Assembly (NCBI RefSeq): GCF_000718165.1
Contig: NZ_JOEY01000026.1
Coordinates: 82,300 to 146,299 of the forward strand
Direction: 5' to 3'
Length of the DNA stretch: 64,000 bases
DNA from: Streptomyces fulvoviolaceus
Lineage (GTDB): Bacteria; Actinomycetota; Actinomycetes; Streptomycetales; Streptomycetaceae
This document shows positions 1 through 7,884 of this stretch, in pieces (position 1 is the first letter of the stretch; each line of letters starts with the position of its first letter). Position numbers and translations under genes: made by a program. The notes beneath the pieces are model-generated. The model searched no databases and had not been told where the DNA came from. It worked only from the letters and a program-made list of their open reading frames with translations.

Positions 1-187
1 GTGAGATCGACGTCAGGGCTCATGCCGTTGCGGGTACCCGCCGTGGGGGCGCTTCTTCGGTGCCGGGTGCGGGTTCGTTGTGGCTGGTCGCGCCGTTCCC
101 CGCGCCCCTATGGGGCGGGTTCCCTGGTCCGGCACTTCGGGATAAGCGTTTGCCCAGGTCCGGGCGCGGGCCGCACAATGCGGTCCC
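1..187. other. Leader region before the ABC-F gene
   Basis: No gene can be supported here. Bases 68-117 are a copy of the dispersed 3' repeat described below. An ATG on the minus strand at 23 opens a frame that runs off the left edge (M-S-P-D-V-D-L), but no ribosome-binding site precedes it and only seven codons are visible, so it is not called. Confidence 0.4.
68..117 (+). repeat. Dispersed 3' intergenic repeat, copy 1
   Basis: It contains the shared core words TTGTGGCTGGTCGCG and TTCCCCGCGCCCCT and ends in a short CCCCTATGGGG hairpin. In the other six copies the element follows a stop codon in this orientation, so the rule predicts a plus-strand gene ending just left of the window. Confidence 0.75.
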
Positions 188-1807
188 ATGGGACATCTGG
201 AAGCCGCGCACCTCGAGTACTACCTCCCCGACGGGAGGGCACTGCTCGGCGATGTGTCCTTCCGGGTGGGCGAAGGGGCCGTCGTGGCCCTCGTAGGGCC
301 CAACGGCGCCGGTAAGACGACCCTGCTCCGGCTGATCTCGGGCGAGCTGAAGCCGCACGGCGGCACCGTCACGGTGAGTGGCGGCCTGGGTGTGATGCGC
401 CAGTTCGTGGGGTCCGTACGGGACGAGACGACCGTACGGGATCTGCTGGTGTCGGTCGCGCCGCCCCGCATCCGTGAGGCCGCGCAGGCCGTCGACAAGG
501 CCGAGCACGCCATGATGACCGTCGACGACGAGGCCGCCCAGCTCAAGTACGCGCAGGCCCTCTCCGACTGGGCAGAGGCACGCGGGTACGAGGCGGAGAC
601 GCTGTGGGACATGTGCACCACGGCCGCGCTCGGGGTGCCGTACGAGAAGGCGCAGTGGCGGCAGGTGCGGACCCTGTCCGGCGGCGAGCAGAAGCGGCTG
701 GTCCTGGAGGCCCTGCTGCGTGGCACGGACGAGGTGCTGCTGCTCGACGAGCCCGACAACTACCTCGACGTACCCGGCAAGCGCTGGCTGGAGGAGCGGC
801 TGAAGGAGACGCGCAAGACGGTCCTCTTCGTCTCCCACGACCGTGAGCTCCTCTCCCGCGCCGCCGAGAAGATCGTCTCGGTGGAGCCCTCGCCCGCGGG
901 GGCCGACGCCTGGGTGCACGGCGGCGGCTTCGCCACCTACCACGAGGCCCGGCAGGCCCGCTTCGCCCGCTTCGAGGAGCTGCGCAAACGCTGGGACGAG
1001 AAGCACGCCCAGCTGAAGAAGCTCGTGCTGACGCTCCGTCAAGCCGCCGAGAACAGCCCCGACATGGCCTCCCGCTACCGGGCCGCCCAGACCCGGCTGC
1101 GCAAGTACGAGGAGGCCGGACCGCCGCCGGAGCCGCCGCGCGAGCAGGACATCAAGATGCGGCTCAAGGGCGGCCGTACCGGCGTAAGGGCCGTCACCTG
1201 CAAGGGACTTGAACTCACCGGCCTGATGAAGCCCTTCGATCTGGAGGTCTTCTACGGCGAGCGGGTCGCCGTCCTCGGCTCCAACGGCTCCGGCAAGTCG
1301 CACTTCCTGCGACTGCTGGCCGGCGACACCGTGACGCACACGGGGGAGTGGAAGCTCGGTGCGCGCGTCGTGCCCGGGCACTTCGCCCAGACGCACGCGC
1401 ACCCCGAGCTGGAGGGCCGTACGCTCCTCGACATTCTGTGGAAGGAGCACGCCCAGGACCGGGGCGCCGCGATGTCCCGGCTGCGCCGCTACGAGCTGAC
1501 GGGCCAGGCCGAGCAGAGCTTCGAGCGGCTCTCCGGCGGCCAGCAGGCCCGCTTCCAGATCCTGCTCCTGGAGCTCCAGGGCGTCACGGCCCTGCTCCTC
1601 GACGAGCCGACCGACAACCTCGACCTGGAGTCCGCCGAGGCGCTCCAGGAGGGCCTGGAGGCCTTCGAGGGGACGGTCCTGTCCGTGACCCACGACCGCT
1701 GGTTCGCCCGCTCCTTCGACCGCTACCTGGTCTTCGGCAGCGACGGCCGCGTTCGCGAGACCGCGGAGCCGGTGTGGGACGAGCGGCGGGTGGAAAGGGC
1801 GCGCTGA
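188..1807 (+). CDS. ABC-F family ATP-binding protein
   Basis: This is a soluble tandem ABC ATPase of 539 residues with no membrane segment, the form of ABC-F ribosome-associated factors that act on translation or give antibiotic protection. The first nucleotide-binding domain has Walker A GPNGAGKT at about 37-44, signature LSGGEQ near 163 and Walker B LLLDEPDNYLD near 184. The second has GSNGSGKS near 364, LSGGQQ near 447 and LLLDEPTDNLD near 472. A charged helical linker (about 265-330, rich in K, R and E) joins the domains, as in ABC-F proteins. The usual EPTNHLD box is altered to EPDNYLD in domain 1 and EPTDNLD in domain 2. The specific target, resistance or housekeeping, cannot be told from the sequence. 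Confidence 0.9.
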   Translation: MGHLEAAHLEYYLPDGRALLGDVSFRVGEGAVVALVGPNGAGKTTLLRLISGELKPHGGTVTVSGGLGVMRQFVGSVRDETTVRDLLVSVAPPRIREAAQAVDKAEHAMMTVDDEAAQLKYAQALSDWAEARGYEAETLWDMCTTAALGVPYEKAQWRQVRTLSGGEQKRLVLEALLRGTDEVLLLDEPDNYLDVPGKRWLEERLKETRKTVLFVSHDRELLSRAAEKIVSVEPSPAGADAWVHGGGFATYHEARQARFARFEELRKRWDEKHAQLKKLVLTLRQAAENSPDMASRYRAAQTRLRKYEEAGPPPEPPREQDIKMRLKGGRTGVRAVTCKGLELTGLMKPFDLEVFYGERVAVLGSNGSGKSHFLRLLAGDTVTHTGEWKLGARVVPGHFAQTHAHPELEGRTLLDILWKEHAQDRGAAMSRLRRYELTGQAEQSFERLSGGQQARFQILLLELQGVTALLLDEPTDNLDLESAEALQEGLEAFEGTVLSVTHDRWFARSFDRYLVFGSDGRVRETAEPVWDERRVERAR

Positions 1808-1894
1808 ACCGGCGTTTCCCCCGTGTGGTTCGTAGAGTGGATGCAGGAAGGGCGAACGGACACTTCGAGCGGACACGACGAGCGGGGTATCACC

Positions 1895-2146
1895 ATGACC
1901 GGAGTCGACCCCAGCCGGCTGGACGACCAACAGCTCATGAAGGAGCTGGAGACGATCCACCGCACACGCCACGACACGCTGCTCTACGGCTCGAACGGCG
2001 CCCTGCGCGTGCACAACGAGCGCATGGCCCGGCTCGAGGGCGAGTACCTGCGCCGCAACCCGCGCCGCATGGTGGCCGCGAGCCGCACCCGCGAAGGGGC
2101 CCGGGAGCGCGGCCACGGCGAGTCGGCGACACCCGCCCTCGACTGA
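1895..2146 (+). CDS. Small DUF6158-like protein
   Basis: This is an 83-residue, charged, soluble protein with the core DDQQLMKELETIHRTRHDTL and EGEYLRRNP, which I associate with the actinomycete DUF6158 family of unknown function. The frame is open upstream to 1823, but the ATG at 1895 follows a purine-rich GAGCGGGG and begins with the family-like MTGVDP, so it is preferred. It starts 87 bp after the ABC-F stop codon on the same strand and could be co-transcribed. The sequence shows no catalytic motif, signal peptide or membrane segment. Confidence 0.75.
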   Translation: MTGVDPSRLDDQQLMKELETIHRTRHDTLLYGSNGALRVHNERMARLEGEYLRRNPRRMVAASRTREGARERGHGESATPALD

Positions 2147-2159
2147 GCCGACCGCGCGC

Positions 2160-2612
2160 TCAGTGGTGCGCCGGCGGCCGGTCCCAGTGGCGGTGTGCCG
2201 CGATCGCGGCCACGAACGCGCCCAGGAACTCCTCGCCGGCCGTGCCCGGCGCCATGTCCGTCACCACACCCCGGTCGCTCACCATCCGGTGGAACCCGGT
2301 CGACAGCCTGAGCCCCGTCGGCTCCAGCGCCGACAGGATCCCGACGCCCGAGCCGAACGCGCCCACCGGCTTCCCGTGCCGGTAGGCGTCCCGCACGAAG
2401 CGCATCGCGTCGGGGGCGGCGGTCGCGGGCGGGGTGCCGACCGGGCCGCCGGGCAGCAAGACGGCGTCGTACAGCACGGAGGGGACGGTCGGCAGACCGC
2501 GGTCGACCGTATATCGTTCGCCGTCGGCGCCCGCCACTGTGCCGTCCGTCGCCGCCAGTGCGTCGACGATCACGCCCTCCGCGGCCGGAATGCGATACGC
2601 ATGATGCTTCAA
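2160..2612 (-). CDS. Orphan catalase C-terminal (GATase/DJ-1-like) domain
   Basis: The 150 residues match the flavodoxin-like C-terminal domain of large-subunit catalases (KatE/HPII type): VPSVLYDAVLLPGG, a gap, then MRFVRDAYRHGKPVGAFGSG and the GVVTD and FLGAFVAAIAAHRHWDR tail. The catalase barrel is absent, and the first beta-alpha unit of the domain is also missing, since homology starts close to residue 14. The frame opens with a TTG at 2612 only 2 bp after AAAGGA; a GTG at 2573 is the alternative start. No catalase remnant is visible in the 67 bp before it. It is either a free-standing domain or a decayed catalase gene. In the catalases this domain has no known enzymatic role. Confidence 0.7.
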   Translation of the reverse strand: MKHHAYRIPAAEGVIVDALAATDGTVAGADGERYTVDRGLPTVPSVLYDAVLLPGGPVGTPPATAAPDAMRFVRDAYRHGKPVGAFGSGVGILSALEPTGLRLSTGFHRMVSDRGVVTDMAPGTAGEEFLGAFVAAIAAHRHWDRPPAHH

Positions 2613-2679
2613 CGTCCTTTCGTCGCATGGCAGTTGGTTGCGTCGCCGACGCGCTTCTTCTCCCGCGCGAGAGGGGCCG

Positions 2680-3066
2680 TCACTCCGGTTCCTCCGTGCC
2701 GGTCAGCTCCCGCGCGAGCTCCTGCACGGTGGCGTAGCGCTCCGTGGGCGGCAGGCCCTCCACGGCCTCGACGAGGACGTCGGGGGCGTTCCCGTGGCGC
2801 AGGGCGTGCGCCAGTTCCGGGGGCGTCGCGGGGAAGGAGCCGCGGCCCAGGATCCGGGCGAGCTCCAGCCGGACCGTCTCCAGCGTCGCTCCGGGCCGGC
2901 CGGGTGCGACGGTCCCGCCCCAGACCTCCGGATCGTCCTCGGCGGCCGGCTCCGGATCGTGCCACTCCGCGGTCCGGGTGGGGTGCCCGGAGCGCAGCAG
3001 ACCCTGCAGTTCGTGCTTCATCTCGTCGTCGCGGTGCCGGCTCAGCCGGTCGCTGCCTCGCTGCAT
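2680..3066 (-). CDS. DUF2795 domain protein
   Basis: The frame is open to 3564, but the 128-residue protein from the ATG at 3066 begins MQRGSDRLSRHRDDEMKHEL, which is how this family usually begins, and the upstream part looks like shadow sequence. The N-terminal part carries SGHPTRTAEWHDPEPAAEDD. The C-terminal half is a DUF2795-like helical domain with FPATPPELAHALRHGNAPDVL and LPPTERYATVQELARELTG. The function of the family is unknown. The gene lies 67 bp upstream of the catalase-domain ORF on the same strand, so the two may share a transcript. Confidence 0.75.
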   Translation of the reverse strand: MQRGSDRLSRHRDDEMKHELQGLLRSGHPTRTAEWHDPEPAAEDDPEVWGGTVAPGRPGATLETVRLELARILGRGSFPATPPELAHALRHGNAPDVLVEAVEGLPPTERYATVQELARELTGTEEPE

Positions 3067-3195
3067 GTCTCCGTCCAGATCTTCGGGGGTCCGCACCGCG
3101 TACCCGAGGACCGGAAGCCGACACAGGGTTTGCCGACCGGATGCCGGGAGACCCGGCACAGACCCCCCGCGCACATCTCTGGGGAAGGACAGGCC

Positions 3196-3381
3196 ATGGC
3201 GGTACTCGCTGTGCTCATCCCGCTGCTCATGCTCGGCGTGGTGCTGGCGCTGGGCCGATACGAGGAGCTGCTGCTGCCGGCGGAGGAGACGGACCGGCTC
3301 GAATCGGTCGCCCTGCCCGCCGCGGCCTCGCCCGCCATCGCCTCTCGCGGCCCGGCAGGAACTCCTGCCCCTTCGCCCTGA
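3196..3381 (+). CDS. Small single-pass membrane protein
   Basis: This is a 61-residue protein with an N-terminal hydrophobic helix (AVLAVLIPLLMLGVVLAL, about residues 2-19), a short charged stretch YEELLLPAEETDRLE and an Ala/Pro-rich tail. An AAGGA-type ribosome site lies just before the ATG. It is divergent from the DUF2795 gene. I do not recognise a family. Its stop codon lies inside the first unit of the 23-bp tandem repeat that follows, so the array formed against or extended into this gene. Confidence 0.6.
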   Translation: MAVLAVLIPLLMLGVVLALGRYEELLLPAEETDRLESVALPAAASPAIASRGPAGTPAPSP

Positions 3382-3460
3382 GACGAGTCGGCCCTTGGCC
3401 CCGAGGCGAGTAGTCCCATCGCGCCGAGGCGAGTAGCCCCTTCGCCCTGAGGTGAGGCAC
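3370..3460. repeat. Tandem array of four ~23-bp units
   Basis: Four degenerate units run 3370-3392, 3393-3415, 3416-3437 and 3438-3460. Each starts CC(C/A)TT or CCAT, has a central CC(T/C)GAG or GCCGAG, and units 2 and 3 share CGAGGCGAGTAG exactly. The array overlaps the 3' end of the small membrane protein gene and lies upstream of the sigma factor promoter region. Confidence 0.7.
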
Positions 3461-3652
3461 CTCGCGCGCCCCCGAAAACCTGCCCGGTGTTTGCGGCCGG
3501 AGGCCGGGGGCAGGCGCAATTCCAGTGCTTCGGACCGGAGGCACGTCCGTGGGAGCGGCTTCACGCCGCCGCGGCCGCGCCTGTCCGAACCACCGGCGCG
3601 CTCCCACGCTCACCGTCCAACCCAGAGCACATTCAAGGGAGTTGCGACGCAC

Positions 3653-4447
3653 ATGCCCACTCCAGTGAGCGCGAAGCACCACCCGCACGACGACGCCCCC
3701 GACACCGCGGACGCGTTCCGCAGTCTCGCCGAGCTCCCCGCGGGCCCGGAGCGCGACACGCTCCGCGGACAGATCGTCGAGGCCTGGCTGCCCATGGCCG
3801 ACCGGCTCGCGGGACGGTTCCGCAGCCGCGGCGAGAGCGTCGAGGACCTGCGCCAGGTCGCGGCCCTCGGCCTGGTCAAGGCCGTCGACCGGTACGACCC
3901 CGCACGCGGCAACGCCTTCGAGAGCTACGCCGTACCGACCATCACCGGCGAGATCAAGCGGCACTTCCGCGACCACATGTGGACCCTGCACGTGCCCCGC
4001 CGGGTCCAGGACCTGCGCAACCGTGTCCGCTTCGCCTGCCAGGACCTCTCGCAGACCGTCTCGGGCCGCAGGCCCACCGTCGCGGAGATCGCCGAGCACG
4101 CGCGCATGAGCGAGGAGGACGTCCTGGTCGGCCTCGAGGCCCTGGAGAGCTTCACGGCGCTGTCGCTGGACGCGGAACTGCCCGGCAGCGAGGACGGGTA
4201 CTCGCTGAGCGACGCGCTCGGCTCACCCGACCCGGCGCTGGACACGGTCGTGGACCGCGAGGCCGTGAAGCCCCGGCTGGCCGCCCTGCCCGAGCGGGAG
4301 CGGGCCATCCTCTACATGCGGTTCTTCGGCGACATGACGCAGAGCCGGATCGCCGAGCAGCTCGGCATCTCGCAGATGCACGTGTCCCGGCTGATCAACC
4401 GCTGCTGCGGGCGGATGCGCGAGCAGATCATGCGCGACGCCTCGTAG
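3653..4447 (+). CDS. SigB/SigF-family RNA polymerase sigma factor
   Basis: This 264-residue alternative sigma factor belongs to the actinobacterial SigB/F/G group that directs stress and differentiation genes. Region 2 is clear (VEDLRQVAALGLVKAVDRYDPARGNAFESYAVPTITGEIKRHFRDHMW), followed by the group-typical VPRRVQDL, a region 3 with AEIAEHARMSEEDV, and a region 4 helix-turn-helix with ERAILYMRFFGDMTQSRIAEQLGISQMHVSRLI. The ATG at 3653 sits 11 bp after AAGGGAG. No anti-sigma or anti-anti-sigma gene is adjacent, which is common for this group in Streptomyces. By remembered gene order it could correspond to sigK of S. coelicolor, but that needs an alignment. The 3' end is followed at once by a tandem repeat array. 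Confidence 0.93.
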   Translation: MPTPVSAKHHPHDDAPDTADAFRSLAELPAGPERDTLRGQIVEAWLPMADRLAGRFRSRGESVEDLRQVAALGLVKAVDRYDPARGNAFESYAVPTITGEIKRHFRDHMWTLHVPRRVQDLRNRVRFACQDLSQTVSGRRPTVAEIAEHARMSEEDVLVGLEALESFTALSLDAELPGSEDGYSLSDALGSPDPALDTVVDREAVKPRLAALPERERAILYMRFFGDMTQSRIAEQLGISQMHVSRLINRCCGRMREQIMRDAS

Positions 4448-4448
4448 G

Positions 4449-4527
4449 AAACCGGCTGCTTCAGAACCGGCTGCTCGCGAAAGAACCGGCTGCTGCAGAA
4501 CCGGCTGCTCGCGAAAGAACCGGCTCC
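4449..4527. repeat. Composite 34-bp tandem repeat (AACCGGCTGCT units)
   Basis: Five copies of an AACCGGCTGCT-type word are spaced alternately 15 and 19 bp apart, giving two full 34-bp composite periods plus a partial third. The longer spacer is CGCGAAAG in both periods; the shorter is TCAG or GCAG. The array begins two bases after the sigma factor stop codon. Confidence 0.85.
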
Positions 4528-4709
4528 TTCGCACGTCACCCGCTCGGCCCTCCCCGTCCCGCCAATGGCGCCCGGCCGCGCGCGCCCCGCTGCTCGGCGG
4601 GCTGTGATGGGTGCGGGTACGACCGTCGTGCCCATGGGCCCGTTGCCGGACTCCCGTCTGCCCGGTGTCGCCCGGCAGGGCCCAGCCGCCGGCCGAAGGA
4701 GCCCGCCCC

Positions 4710-5372
4710 ATGCGCCGCACCGCCCGTGCCCTGTCCGCCGTCGCCCTGGCCGGTGCCGTCCTGGGCAGCACCGTGCCCGCCGCCTTCGCGGACCCGGCCG
4801 CGGAGGTCGACCCGAGCACCGTCTCCCCGGGCGGCAGCATCACCGTGTCGGTCACCTGCGACCCGACCGGCGGCACCCCGCCCGACACCCTCGACGCCAC
4901 CTCGCAGGCCTTCGAGACGGGCACCGTCCGGCTGCAACTGGTCCCCGGCAACGAGGACGAGCTGACCGGCCCCGCCTACAGCGGCACCGCCCGGATCGCG
5001 GCCGCCGGGAACTTCGAGGAGGGCCCCGACGCGGTCGGCCGGGACTCCGCGTGGACCGTCGACGGCACTTGTCCGGCGGCGCCCGGCGGGCAGGGCAAGC
5101 CGTGGAGCGCCACGTTCGACGTCTCCCGCGGCAGTGGCGGCGGCAGCCGGTCGTGCACCGAGCCGCACGCCGATCCGCGCACCGAGCCGCAAGCCGAGCC
5201 GCGCGCCGATTCCTGCGCCAGCGCGGCCGTCCAGCGCGGGGTGCGGGCCGGCGAGGGCGGCACGTTCACGGAGTCCGTCCCCGCCCTGGTCGCCGGCGGG
5301 CTGCTGATCGCGGGCGCCATGGGAGCCGCCGTGTACCGGCTGCGGCGCAGGACACCTCCGGCCGACGCCTGA
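4710..5372 (+). CDS. Secreted, C-terminally membrane-anchored protein
   Basis: This is a 220-residue protein with a signal peptide (MRRTARALSAVALAGAVLGSTVPAAFA, about 1-27), an extracellular beta-rich region that includes VSPGGSITVSVTCDPTGG, a spacer with EP/DP-rich short repeats (about 150-172: EPHADP, TEPQAEP, RADS), and a C-terminal hydrophobic helix (ALVAGGLLIAGAMGAAVY) followed by RLRRR, a stop-transfer anchor. GAAGGAG lies 8 bp before the ATG. The layout is that of Streptomyces cell-surface proteins of unknown function. It lacks an LPXTG motif, so it is not a classical sortase substrate. Confidence 0.75.
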   Translation: MRRTARALSAVALAGAVLGSTVPAAFADPAAEVDPSTVSPGGSITVSVTCDPTGGTPPDTLDATSQAFETGTVRLQLVPGNEDELTGPAYSGTARIAAAGNFEEGPDAVGRDSAWTVDGTCPAAPGGQGKPWSATFDVSRGSGGGSRSCTEPHADPRTEPQAEPRADSCASAAVQRGVRAGEGGTFTESVPALVAGGLLIAGAMGAAVYRLRRRTPPADA

Positions 5373-5376
5373 CCCG

Positions 5377-5417
5377 GCCCGTGTGACGGGCGCAACCCGC
5401 ACGGGCGCTCATGCGCC
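5377..5417. terminator. Two small adjacent hairpins
   Basis: GCCCGT-GTG-ACGGGC (5377-5391) and GGCGC-TCAT-GCGCC (5404-5417) follow the stop codon at 5372 within 50 bp. The stems are short and GC-only with no U-tract, so a terminator role is only plausible. Confidence 0.35.
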
Positions 5418-5529
5418 GGCGGCGCCGTGGGTAACCACAGCGCGAGGGCACGAACCGCCCTGCACGACCGGCCGACACACCTGAGGCGACAGAGACAGCA
5501 GAAGACGAAGCCCCCTCACGGAGGTAACC

Positions 5530-6774
5530 ATGCGGACGGACCCGGAAGGCCACGGCCCCGTCCGCTACGGCCCGCCGCTCCCCGAGGACGGACTGCCCGT
5601 GCTGCCCGAGCTCACCGCCGTGCTCGCCGCGGCCGCCGCCCGCAGCCGGGCCGAGCCGGTCGGCGGCGGCACCGCCCTCCTCGAAGCCGCGTGCGGCTAC
5701 GGGAACCGGCGCGGCCTGCCCGCCGAGCCCGACCATGTCGTGGCCGCCCCCGGCGCCCCGTCCCTCCTGCTCGCGCTGACCGCCGCGCTCGGCGGCGACG
5801 TCCTGGTGCCCCGGCCCTGCGCCGCCTGGTGGGCGCCGTACGCGCGCCTGTTGGGAAGACCCTTCTTCCACGTGGCGACACCGGCCGAGTGCGGCGGTGT
5901 CCCGGATCCGTACGCCCTCCTGGAGACCGTGCGCAGGGTGCGCGCCGAAGGCGGTGACCCGCGCCTCCTGGTGCTGTCCGTCGCCGACGACCCCACCGCC
6001 ACCGTCCCTCCGCCCGAGTTGCTGCACGCGACGATCGAGGCCGCCGCCGGCGAGGGCCTGCACCTGGTCAGCGACGAGACCTGGCGCGACACCCTGCACC
6101 TCCCGCACGACACCGTGCTGCTCAGCCCCGCCGAGATGCTGCCCGACCGGGTCACCGTCGTCACCGACCTGGCCGGCGCCCTGCTGCCGACCGGCTGGCC
6201 GGCCGCGATCGCCCGCTTCCCGCCGGGCGGGGCCGAGAGCGGCCTACGCGCGCGTGTGCTCGACGTGCTCACCGCGCTCGGAGCCCGGGTCGCCGCACCG
6301 GTCGCCGCGGCGGCCGCCTACGCGCTCGCGGAACCCGAGCCGGTCACCGCCCGCCTCGCCGCCGCCGTACGCCTGCACGCGCGCGTGGCCGCCGCCGCGC
6401 ACGCCGCCGTTGTCGCGGCGGGCGCGCTCTCCCGGCCCCCGCGGGCCGGCCGCCATCTCTACGTCGATCTCGGCCCCCTGCGGCCCGCGCTCACCGCGCA
6501 GGGGGTCGGCGACGCCCAGGACCTGGAGGACTTCCTCACCGCCCGGCTCGGCATGCCCGCGCCCGGCGGTCACCGCTTCGGCGACGATCTCGGGGCGCTG
6601 CGCGTACGGCTGTCCACCGGCTCGCTGCTCGGCGGCACCGACGAGGAACGCGCGGAATGCCTCACGTCACCCTCACCGTTGGAACTGCCACACGTGCAAC
6701 GCGCGTTGATCACTTTGGAGTCGGTCTTCGACGAACTCCGCGACGACGCTCAGCGATGGGAGCCTCCTCGATGA
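5530..6774 (+). CDS. Aminotransferase class I/II-fold protein lacking all lysines
   Basis: These 414 residues follow the fold-type I aminotransferase plan: CGYGNRRGLP (entry region), AAPGAPSLLLAL (cofactor phosphate-binding turn), LVSDETWRD at the place of the conserved D-x-x-Y, VTDLAGALLPTGWPAA at the place of the SxSKxxGLAGxRxG cofactor lysine segment, and RVRLSTG near the substrate-carboxylate arginine. No lysine occurs anywhere in the protein, so the internal aldimine with PLP cannot form. The NPNNPTG motif is reduced to VADDPTATV and the Tyr of DxxY is Trp. A strong GGAGGT precedes the ATG. The stop codon overlaps the start of the next gene as ATGA, so the two are coupled. It is probably a non-catalytic or repurposed relative. 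Confidence 0.85.
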   Translation: MRTDPEGHGPVRYGPPLPEDGLPVLPELTAVLAAAAARSRAEPVGGGTALLEAACGYGNRRGLPAEPDHVVAAPGAPSLLLALTAALGGDVLVPRPCAAWWAPYARLLGRPFFHVATPAECGGVPDPYALLETVRRVRAEGGDPRLLVLSVADDPTATVPPPELLHATIEAAAGEGLHLVSDETWRDTLHLPHDTVLLSPAEMLPDRVTVVTDLAGALLPTGWPAAIARFPPGGAESGLRARVLDVLTALGARVAAPVAAAAAYALAEPEPVTARLAAAVRLHARVAAAAHAAVVAAGALSRPPRAGRHLYVDLGPLRPALTAQGVGDAQDLEDFLTARLGMPAPGGHRFGDDLGALRVRLSTGSLLGGTDEERAECLTSPSPLELPHVQRALITLESVFDELRDDAQRWEPPR

Positions 6775-7829
6775 CGCAGCAGTCCGAGTCGACCACGAGC
6801 ACGCCCACCCAGGAAGCCGACGATCCGGCGGTCCTGTCCTCCTTCGCTCCGTCCCCGCCCCTCACCGAACCCCGCCCGCCGGGCGAGCGGCGGGTGTGGC
6901 CGCGGTCCTTCCACGACCGCCTGACCGCCCCGCTGCCCGGTCTCAAGGCCATGGCCCGGTTCGCCCGAGAGGGCTCCGTACGACCGGGACGCGAAGGCCT
7001 CGCGGACATCCCCCGGCTGCCCTTCGAGCCCGCCCCGCTGCCCGCCGTCGACGCGCGCACCGTCGCCGTCTCCTGGGCGGGACACGCCAGCTGGGTCATC
7101 AGGATCGGCGGGCTGACCGTCCTCACCGACCCGGTCTGGTCCCGCCGCATCCTCGGCACCCCGGCCCGCATCACCCCGGTCGGCATCCCCTGGAACTCGC
7201 TGCCCCGCATCGACGCGGTCGTCATCAGCCACAACCACTACGACCACCTGGACGCCCCCACCCTGCGCCGCCTCCCGCGCGACACCCCCGTGTTCGCGCC
7301 GGCCGGGCTCGCTCGCTGGTTCCGCCGCCGCCGGTTCACCGCGGTCACCGAACTGGACTGGTGGGAGGCGGCCGAACTGGGCGGCGTCCGCTTCGACTTC
7401 GTGCCCGCCCACCACTGGTCCAAGCGCTCCCTCGTCGACACCTGTCGCACCCTGTGGGGCGGCTGGGTCCTCACCGCCCCCGACGGACAGCGCGTCTACT
7501 TCGCGGGCGACACGGGCTACGGCCACTGGTTCGCCCGCATCGGCCGCCGCTACCCCGGCATCGACCTCGCCCTGCTCCCCATCGGCGCCTACGACCCCCG
7601 CTGGTGGCTCAGCGACGTCCACTGCGACCCGGAGGAGGCGGTGCGAGCGGCCCAGGACCTGGGTGCGCGCCGCATGGCACCGATGCACTGGGCGACGTTC
7701 GTGTTGTCGGCGGAACCGGTACTGGAGCCGCTCACGCGGGTGCGGGCGGCGTGGGAGAAGGCGGGGTTGGACAGGGAGGACCTGTGGGACCTGCCAGTTG
7801 GAGGCTCACGCGTACTGCAGCTGACCTAG
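6771..7829 (+). CDS. MBL-fold hydrolase (UlaG/NAPE-PLD-like)
   Basis: This 352-residue metallo-beta-lactamase-fold enzyme has an N-terminal extension (about 1-90) that includes a cluster resembling the NAPE-PLD/lactonase entry segment, then VSWAGHASWVIRIGGLTVLTDPVWS. The metal-binding motif is SHNHYDHLD, followed by PAHHWSKR, FAGDTGYGHWF and a late MHW. These supply the usual two-metal ligands (HxHxDH, H, D, H). Likely chemistry is phosphodiester or lactone hydrolysis in the cytoplasm; there is no signal peptide. Start is the ATG at 6771, overlapping the preceding stop as ATGA with GGGAG upstream. The strict coupling suggests it works with the lysine-free aminotransferase-fold protein. Confidence 0.85.
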   Translation: MTQQSESTTSTPTQEADDPAVLSSFAPSPPLTEPRPPGERRVWPRSFHDRLTAPLPGLKAMARFAREGSVRPGREGLADIPRLPFEPAPLPAVDARTVAVSWAGHASWVIRIGGLTVLTDPVWSRRILGTPARITPVGIPWNSLPRIDAVVISHNHYDHLDAPTLRRLPRDTPVFAPAGLARWFRRRRFTAVTELDWWEAAELGGVRFDFVPAHHWSKRSLVDTCRTLWGGWVLTAPDGQRVYFAGDTGYGHWFARIGRRYPGIDLALLPIGAYDPRWWLSDVHCDPEEAVRAAQDLGARRMAPMHWATFVLSAEPVLEPLTRVRAAWEKAGLDREDLWDLPVGGSRVLQLT

Positions 7830-7870
7830 GGGCGCGGGGAACTGCGCGACCAGCCACAACGGACCCGCAC
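7829..7870 (-). repeat. Dispersed 3' intergenic repeat, copy 2
   Basis: It begins in the MBL stop codon and fills most of the convergent gap before dedA. Read on the minus strand it carries GGTCCGTTGTGGCTGGTCGC and AGTTCCCCGCGCCCC, so it is in the forward orientation after the DedA gene. Confidence 0.85.
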
Positions 7871-7884
7871 CCCGCAACGAAACA

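Noticed and set aside
1-23. Possible divergent minus-strand gene start (MSPDVDL)
   Set aside because: Only seven codons are visible and no ribosome site precedes the ATG.
20-2116. Minus-strand 698-codon frame over the ABC-F gene
   Set aside because: It covers two confident plus-strand genes and has no domain.
3500-3530. GTTT-N14-GGGGCA as a SigB-type promoter of the sigma gene
   Set aside because: The -10 differs from GGGTAT-type consensus and no transcript start is known, so it is not called.
3452-3652. Upstream extension of the sigma factor frame
   Set aside because: The extra N-terminal residues are Pro/Arg-rich and unlike the family; the ATG at 3653 has a good ribosome site.
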